In this document: piece by piece, positions 6,524-11,261 of the stretch
Layout of the letters: each line of letters starts with the position of its first letter
Numbering within the stretch: position 1 is the stretch's first letter
Assembly: GCA_938027385.1 (NCBI GenBank)
Contig: CALJBF010000095.1
Span: forward strand, 1-11,261
Direction: 5' to 3'
DNA length: 11,261 nucleotides
From: an uncultured Porphyromonadaceae bacterium
Lineage (GTDB): Bacteria; Bacteroidota; Bacteroidia; Bacteroidales; Muribaculaceae
The notes under the pieces: generated by a model
What the model was told of the DNA's origin: nothing
What the model saw: the letters and a program-made list of their open reading frames with translations, nothing else
Databases searched by the model: none
Program-made: the position numbers and the translations under genes

Positions 6524-8176
6524 ATGAAACGAAACAACTACGGTATCGGTCTGTCGGCCGTAACTTTCCTGGCGCTTGCCACCGCCTGCTCTGACGAGGA
6601 GATCAAGAATACCCCCGATCCTCAGCCCGAATCCGACAAGCCTGAATGGTATTATGCCGGCGGCAAGCTCGGCACGTCCGAGCTGTTCACCACAAACGCT
6701 TTCGAGCAGCCTGCCCCCGCGGTTGACGAACAGGGTTTCTACCAGCAGTTCAAGAACGGCGAGGCGCTGTTCGAGAAACCGTTCATGACCAACCGGAGCG
6801 GTGTGCGTTCGGGCTTGGGCCCCGTCTACATCCGCACCTCGTGTCTGCACTGCCACCCCAACTACGGCCACGGTACCCGCGTGCCCGAGGGGGCGTTCAA
6901 TACAGCCGATCCCGGTAACGGCTGTCTGCTGGTGGTATATAACCCCGAGACCGAGGGGTATGTGCCCTGGCTGGCGGGCATGCCGCAGAGCCATGCCGTG
7001 GCACCCTTCAAGGCTCCGCTCGACGAGAGCCAGATCATGGTGCACTGGAAAAACGCCACTGACGAGTGGGGCAACCGTTTCCCCGACGGCGAGACATACG
7101 AACTGCAGTACCCCGAGGTGACCATGCCCGAAAGCGCCATCTATGTGGTGGGCCAGGGGTATCAGCTACCCACCGATTATGCCGTGAAACTTGAGTCGAC
7201 CATCGGGATATACGGCACAGGTCTGCTCGATGCTATCGATGAAGATGACTTGCTGGCACAGTACCGCCAGGAGGAACTTGACGGCTTTCTGCCCAACGGT
7301 CTCAACACGGCTTTCTATGCAAACGGCCAGTGGACCGGCATGTATGCCAATTCCCTGCAGGGCGACGGCACCGGCTATGCCCGCAAGTTCACATACGCCC
7401 TGTCGCGTGGCCCGCTGCAGGATGCGGCAGGCGCCAACGCTATCTGGAACATCACGAACGTGACCCGTTCCGACCGCCGTTACCATTATCTCGACGGTGC
7501 GGGCACATACGCCGAATATTCGTCGAAAGACCCTGAGGTACAGGCCGGTTTCGACGCCTATCTCGAGCGCATCGACCCTGAACACCGCCACGCCGACTGG
7601 TGGACGGGCACCGTCGAGGAGCGCATCAAGAAATATCTGCTTGCCAAGGATCTCGACGTGGAGATGTCTGACCAGGAGTACACCGACCTCATGGTATGGC
7701 ATCGCGGCCTGGCTGTGCCCGCCGTGCGCGATGTCGACGACCCCGAGGTACAGCGCGGCCGCGAGCTTTTCGCCGAAATCGGCTGCGACTATTGCCACCG
7801 TCCGTCGTGGAAGACCGGCGACGACATGATCAAGGATCCCGCCAGATTCTTCAAGGTCGGCAACGAACTGCCCCGTTTCCCGCACCAGACGATATACCCC
7901 TATACCGACATGGTTCAGCACAAACTGCACATGGCCAACGATATCCGCGGCGGATGGTGCCGCACCACCCCCCTCTGGGGCCGCGGTCTGCACCAGAAGG
8001 TCACCGGTTCGGCAACCGCCGACCGCATGCACGACTGCCGCGCACGCAATGCCATGGAGGCAATCATGTGGCACGGCTATTCACAGCAGTCCGACGCCCG
8101 ATACTCAATCGAGCAGTTCCGCAAGCTCCCCAAGGCCGACCGCGACGCAATAATACGTTTTGTTGACGCTATCTGA
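6524..8176 (+). CDS. di-heme oxidoreductase-like c-type cytochrome lipoprotein (DUF1111/DHOR)
   Basis: This 550-residue protein belongs to the di-heme oxidoreductase-like family (DUF1111, once called thiol oxidoreductase). It has a lipoprotein signal peptide with the likely lipidated Cys22 (ATA-C) followed by SDEE, an acidic stretch like that of surface-exported Bacteroidetes lipoproteins. Two haem c sites are present: CLHCH (Cys107, Cys110, His111) and CDYCH (Cys421, Cys424, His425). C-terminal signatures include IYPYTDMVQHKL, RTTPLWGRGL, and HDCRARNAMEAIMWHG. The protein probably performs electron transfer or peroxidase-like chemistry in the envelope, but its substrate is unknown. Imelysin and DUF1111 genes are neighbours in other bacteria, which supports a joint role in metal acquisition. 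Its stop codon overlaps the start of the CcsBA gene (TGATG), implying translational coupling with the factor that would attach its haems. The start is set by the signal peptide. Confidence 0.87.
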   Translation: MKRNNYGIGLSAVTFLALATACSDEEIKNTPDPQPESDKPEWYYAGGKLGTSELFTTNAFEQPAPAVDEQGFYQQFKNGEALFEKPFMTNRSGVRSGLGPVYIRTSCLHCHPNYGHGTRVPEGAFNTADPGNGCLLVVYNPETEGYVPWLAGMPQSHAVAPFKAPLDESQIMVHWKNATDEWGNRFPDGETYELQYPEVTMPESAIYVVGQGYQLPTDYAVKLESTIGIYGTGLLDAIDEDDLLAQYRQEELDGFLPNGLNTAFYANGQWTGMYANSLQGDGTGYARKFTYALSRGPLQDAAGANAIWNITNVTRSDRRYHYLDGAGTYAEYSSKDPEVQAGFDAYLERIDPEHRHADWWTGTVEERIKKYLLAKDLDVEMSDQEYTDLMVWHRGLAVPAVRDVDDPEVQRGRELFAEIGCDYCHRPSWKTGDDMIKDPARFFKVGNELPRFPHQTIYPYTDMVQHKLHMANDIRGGWCRTTPLWGRGLHQKVTGSATADRMHDCRARNAMEAIMWHGYSQQSDARYSIEQFRKLPKADRDAIIRFVDAI

Positions 8177-10059
8177 TGAAACGATTCAGAAACACTCCCT
8201 TCACATTCCTTATTCACGTAGCCCTGGCCATCATTGTGGCCGGGGCTTTCATGACTCATTTCTGTGGCATACAGGGCACGGTCACCTTGCATGACGGTGC
8301 CGCGCCTGTCACGCGGTTCGACCGTACGTCGGGACCCGGTGACGGCACGCTGCCGTTCACGCTGGCCCTTTCGGGCGCCGAGATAATCTATTATCCCGGC
8401 ACCGACGCGCCTATGGATTTCCGTTCGGTGCTCGCCGTGGGCGACAGCACCGTCACGGTTGCCATGAACGCGGTGGCCGAAGTCGACGGCTGGCGTTTCT
8501 ACCAGTCGGGCATGGGGCCTGACAGCTCAACGCTCTCGGTGAGCCACGACCCCTGGGGAATCGGCATAACCTACACGGGCTATATACTGCTCGGGGTGGG
8601 GATGGTCGGTTTCTTCTTCCAGCGGCGCACGGTGTGGCGCGCCATTCTGCGGCTGAAGAGCCTGTGCGTGGCGGCGCTTTTGATGGTGCCGGCGGTTGCG
8701 TCGGCAGCCGACGGTACCCCCGCCGCTCAGCCGACGGCCATGCAGAGACCCCTGGCCCGGAATTTCGGCAAGGTCTATGTGTACTGGAACGACCGTGTGT
8801 CGCCGATGCAGACCATGGCCCTCGATGTCACCGCCACGCTTTACGGTTCCACCTCGTACCGCGGCCTCACCGCCGAGCAGGTGCTTTCGGGGTGGCTGTT
8901 CTGGTACGACGAGTGGCTCCGCGACTATGATGCCTCGCATCCCGCCCCCGCGACTGAAAAAGAGCGCAAGAAGGATGCCGAGCGCCGCGCCCTGATACAG
9001 TGGCTCGGCACGGGGGCGGCGTTCCGCATTTTCCCGTATCGCTCGGCTACCGGACGCATGGAATGGCTGTCGCTCACGGGGCGCCGCCCCTCGCGGATGT
9101 CGCTCGAACAGTGGCGGTTCATGCTCTCCGCCGTTTCAGACATAAACGCCGACCTAATGCACGGCCGCAATATCGAGGCCAACGAGGGGATCACACGCCT
9201 CATCGAGGGGCAGCGCCGCTATGCGGGGGAGGGGACTCTTCCGTCCGCGGCCCGTTTCAGCGCCGAAAGGCTTTATAACACTTATGTGCGGCTTTTCCCG
9301 TGGGCCCTGCTGATGTTTGCCGGCGCCATCGTGGTGCTGTGGATGGCGTTGCGCACACGCCCTGTGGGGTCGCGGCTGTGGCGCGCCGTGCCGCCGGCGC
9401 TGTCGGTTCTGGCGGCTGTGTGGTTCGGTTGCGTGCTTGTATTGCGTGGCATCGTGGGCGGTCACTGGCCGCTCTCCAACGGTTGCGAGACCATGCTGTT
9501 CATGGCGTTCGCCGCCTCCGTGGGTGCCGTGTGCGTGCGCGGTACCCTGATGCGTGGCGCCCTACTGCTTGTGGGCGCCATGGCGGCGATGGTGGCTGCC
9601 ATGGCCGGGAAATCACCCCAGATAGGCACCCTGATGCCGGTGCTGGCGTCGCCGCTGCTTTCCGTGCATGTGATGCTTGTGATGTGCTCGTATGTGCTTT
9701 TCATGCTTATGGCGGTGCTCTCGGGTGTGGCTCTCTGCAAAGGTGGAGAAACCCTGCGGCGTCTGGCGCGGGTCAATGCCGTCACCCTGGTGCCGGCGGT
9801 GTTTCTGCTCACGGCGGGCATATTCGTCGGGGCTGTCTGGGCCAACCAGTCATGGGGACGTTATTGGGGCTGGGATCCCAAGGAGACCTGCGCCCTGATC
9901 ACCATGCTCATCTACGCTGTGCCTCTGCACCGCGCCACATTCGGGGTGTTCCGACGTCCGCGCGCGCTCTGCATCTATCTTCTTGTGGCAATAGTCTCGG
10001 TGTTGTTCACCTACTTCGGCGCCAACTACCTCCTCCCCGGCCTCCATTCCTACGCCTGA
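8176..10059 (+). CDS. ccsBA: CcsBA-type cytochrome c biogenesis protein (system II haem ligase)
   Basis: This 627-residue membrane protein fuses a short ResB/CcsB-like part to a CcsA part. System II proteins export haem and ligate it to CxxCH motifs in the periplasm. A first membrane segment (about 10-30, His14 and His28) leads to a periplasmic ResB-like stretch (31-130) with GWRFYQSG (105-112). A second membrane segment (131-149) follows, then a third (162-177) ending in AVASAADG, which looks like a signal peptidase site. A soluble periplasmic domain (about 180-370) precedes the CcsA region. There GHWPLSNG (429-436), His498 in LLSVHV, the haem-handling WWD-type motif WGRYWGWDPKE (560-570), His585 in PLHR and His624 in the terminal LHSY correspond to the conserved CcsA residues. 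The CcsB part is shorter than in classical CcsBA. It overlaps the di-heme gene by one base, so its main client is probably that protein. Confidence 0.88.
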   Translation: MKRFRNTPFTFLIHVALAIIVAGAFMTHFCGIQGTVTLHDGAAPVTRFDRTSGPGDGTLPFTLALSGAEIIYYPGTDAPMDFRSVLAVGDSTVTVAMNAVAEVDGWRFYQSGMGPDSSTLSVSHDPWGIGITYTGYILLGVGMVGFFFQRRTVWRAILRLKSLCVAALLMVPAVASAADGTPAAQPTAMQRPLARNFGKVYVYWNDRVSPMQTMALDVTATLYGSTSYRGLTAEQVLSGWLFWYDEWLRDYDASHPAPATEKERKKDAERRALIQWLGTGAAFRIFPYRSATGRMEWLSLTGRRPSRMSLEQWRFMLSAVSDINADLMHGRNIEANEGITRLIEGQRRYAGEGTLPSAARFSAERLYNTYVRLFPWALLMFAGAIVVLWMALRTRPVGSRLWRAVPPALSVLAAVWFGCVLVLRGIVGGHWPLSNGCETMLFMAFAASVGAVCVRGTLMRGALLLVGAMAAMVAAMAGKSPQIGTLMPVLASPLLSVHVMLVMCSYVLFMLMAVLSGVALCKGGETLRRLARVNAVTLVPAVFLLTAGIFVGAVWANQSWGRYWGWDPKETCALITMLIYAVPLHRATFGVFRRPRALCIYLLVAIVSVLFTYFGANYLLPGLHSYA

Positions 10060-10100
10060 CCGTCTTCCCCTCAATTTATATTATTTTCTGATAAAACCAA

Positions 10101-10133
10101 GATGGCGCCTGTCTCTAACCGACAGGCGCCATC
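10101..10133. terminator. strong bidirectional terminator-like hairpin
   Basis: GATGGCGCCTGTC (10101-10113) and GACAGGCGCCATC (10121-10133) form a perfect 13-bp stem with a 7-nt loop. An A-rich run precedes it and CATCTTT follows. It lies between two convergent genes, 41 bp after the ccsBA stop and 40 bp from the stop of the minus-strand gene, and probably ends transcription from both sides. Confidence 0.8.
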
Positions 10134-10173
10134 CATCTTTAACCAATATCTGTAATGTACGGAGAGTGAGAGC

Positions 10174-11261
10174 TTACTTTATCACGACCTTGCGGGTGTT
10201 GCCCTGCTTGTCGACCATGATGTAGACGGCGGTCTTCGAGGGGTTGACAACGCGGGTGCCCTGCAGGTTGAAGAGCATGATGTCGCCGTTGAGAGCGTCC
10301 ATCTCGATCTCGCTGATGCCGGATTTCTTGGCCTTCTCGACGATGGCGTCGATGAGTGCCTCGATTGCGGCGCTGTCCACTGTGTAGTCATATACACCTT
10401 CGTCGGCTACAGCATCGTAGGCGGCCTGTTCGGCCTCGCGTGCGGCGGCGATGGCCTCGCGTGCGGCCTGCTCCTCGGCGGTGACGTCAGCATCGGGGTA
10501 GGTAACGGCGACTGCGGCCTCGGTGGCGATGAGTTTCTGCTCAAGGGCGTCGATGATCTTCACGTTGGCCTCGTGTGCGGCGCGGTTGGCCTCGCGGCGC
10601 AGGTTGTCTTCGTACTCGGCCTCGTCAGCGGCGGCGCCTGTGGTTACGGCATTGATCAGTGCCTCGATGGCCTCGGTGTCTACCGTGTAGCTGAACAGAC
10701 CCTCGTCGGCAGTGGCGGCCTTGTCGGCATCGGCGGCGGCAAGAGCGGCAGCGATGGCGTCACGTGCGGCGGCGACCTCCTCTGTAACGTCGGCGTGCGG
10801 ATAGGTCTCAACTGCGGCGGCTGCTGTCTGGTCGAGCTGTTCGCTGAGTGCGTTGAGCTGTTCTACGACAGCCTGGTAAGCAGCCTCGTTGGCGGCTTTG
10901 CGGGCCTCTTCGTTCTCGTAAGCGGCCTCGTCAGCCTGAGCCTTGGCGGTAACGGCGGCAATCAGCGCCTCGATAGCGGCTTTGTCGAGGGTGTAGTTGA
11001 ACTCACCCTCGGCGGCGACTGCCTGGTAAGCGGCCTCAGCATCGGCTTTGGCGGTGTTGATGGCATTCTGCGCTGCTTCTTTCTGTGCTGTTACGTTAGC
11101 GTGGGGATACTGCTCGGTCACGTTGGCGGCAACAGCGTCGAGCGATTCCTGAAGGGCGTTCAGCTCGGCAACCACGGCATTGTAGGCGGCCAGGTTGTCG
11201 GCCTTGCGCTGTTCCTCGGCCTGGTACGCCTCTTCCTCGGCCTGTGCCTTGGCGGTCATTG
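10174..11261 (-). CDS. partial Ala/Glu-rich repeat protein with C-terminal sorting-like tail
   Basis: This is the C-terminal 361 residues or more of a larger protein; the frame stays open to the window edge. The ATG at 11259 lies inside a repeat, at the place where the other copies have valine, so it is not the true start. Three tandem repeats of about 102 residues cover nearly all of it. Each has an Ala/Glu/Lys-rich helical part, a YPxAxVT motif (YPHANVT, YPHADVT, YPDADVT), a second helical part, then EGxxxYTxDxxAIEALI. Helical bundles or coiled coils are expected, as in a stalk or surface filament. The last 45 residues (NLQGTRVVNPSKTAVYIMV, then KVVIK at the end) resemble the type A sorting domain of type IX secretion substrates, which is cleaved when the protein is exported and anchored. 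Function is unknown; an adhesin or structural surface protein is an inference. Its 3' end converges on ccsBA across a shared terminator. Confidence 0.78.
   Translation of the reverse strand, partial: MTAKAQAEEEAYQAEEQRKADNLAAYNAVVAELNALQESLDAVAANVTEQYPHANVTAQKEAAQNAINTAKADAEAAYQAVAAEGEFNYTLDKAAIEALIAAVTAKAQADEAAYENEEARKAANEAAYQAVVEQLNALSEQLDQTAAAAVETYPHADVTEEVAAARDAIAAALAAADADKAATADEGLFSYTVDTEAIEALINAVTTGAAADEAEYEDNLRREANRAAHEANVKIIDALEQKLIATEAAVAVTYPDADVTAEEQAAREAIAAAREAEQAAYDAVADEGVYDYTVDSAAIEALIDAIVEKAKKSGISEIEMDALNGDIMLFNLQGTRVVNPSKTAVYIMVDKQGNTRKVVIK
10342..11256 (-). repeat. three in-frame tandem repeats of about 306 bp
   Basis: Copies lie at about 10951-11256, 10645-10950 and 10342-10644; the last is one codon shorter. 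They encode the 102-residue protein repeats and diverge clearly in sequence, the last copy most. The array probably continues past the window edge. Confidence 0.75.

Noticed and set aside
7166..8074. 302-codon open frame antisense to the di-heme gene
   Set aside because: It lies wholly inside a confidently identified gene containing the second CxxCH motif, and its translation resembles no known protein.
11257..11259. ATG near the window end as start of the repeat protein
   Set aside because: It falls within the repeat at a position where other copies have valine, and no signal peptide follows. The gene continues beyond the window.

Overview
The window looks like chromosomal DNA from a gut-type Bacteroidales bacterium, possibly Muribaculaceae; this is inferred from features, not from a database match. 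The signs are GC-rich coding DNA with AT-rich gaps, starts without a clear Shine-Dalgarno sequence, a Bacteroidetes-type promoter (TTG, 20 bp, TAnnTTTG), lipoproteins whose cysteine is followed by an acidic stretch, a BspA-like/transglutaminase protein, a CcsBA-type cytochrome c assembly protein, and a C-terminal tail resembling type IX secretion sorting domains.

Layout. Bases 1-102 hold a REP/MITE-like inverted repeat whose arms are themselves palindromic. A secreted GH5-type glycoside hydrolase follows (197-1435, +). Convergent to it is a secreted protein with BspA-like repeats and a C-terminal transglutaminase-like domain (1559-3472, -). A 275-bp divergent intergenic region (3473-3747) carries the best promoter of the window and possible regulatory structures.

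The core is a four-gene rightward cluster: an outer-membrane porin-like barrel with a glutamate-rich segment (3748-5082), an imelysin-family lipoprotein with the GxHxxE motif (5276-6439), a di-heme oxidoreductase (DUF1111/DHOR) lipoprotein with two CxxCH sites (6524-8176), and a CcsBA-like haem ligation protein (8176-10059) that overlaps the previous stop codon. Together they suggest an envelope system for iron or another metal. The barrel would pass the substrate, imelysin would bind it, the di-heme protein would do redox chemistry, and CcsBA would attach haem to that protein. Both lipoproteins carry acidic residues just after the lipid cysteine, so part of the system may sit on the cell surface. 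The porin-imelysin gap contains two different 9-bp tandem repeat arrays, and the imelysin-DHOR gap contains a strong terminator-like hairpin.

A perfect 13-bp hairpin at 10101-10133 ends the cluster. The last gene (10174 to beyond 11261, -) is the 3' part of a large alanine/glutamate-rich protein made of about 102-residue (306-nt) tandem repeats and ending in a sorting-like tail; its start lies outside the window. No RNA genes, CRISPR arrays or transposase genes were seen.
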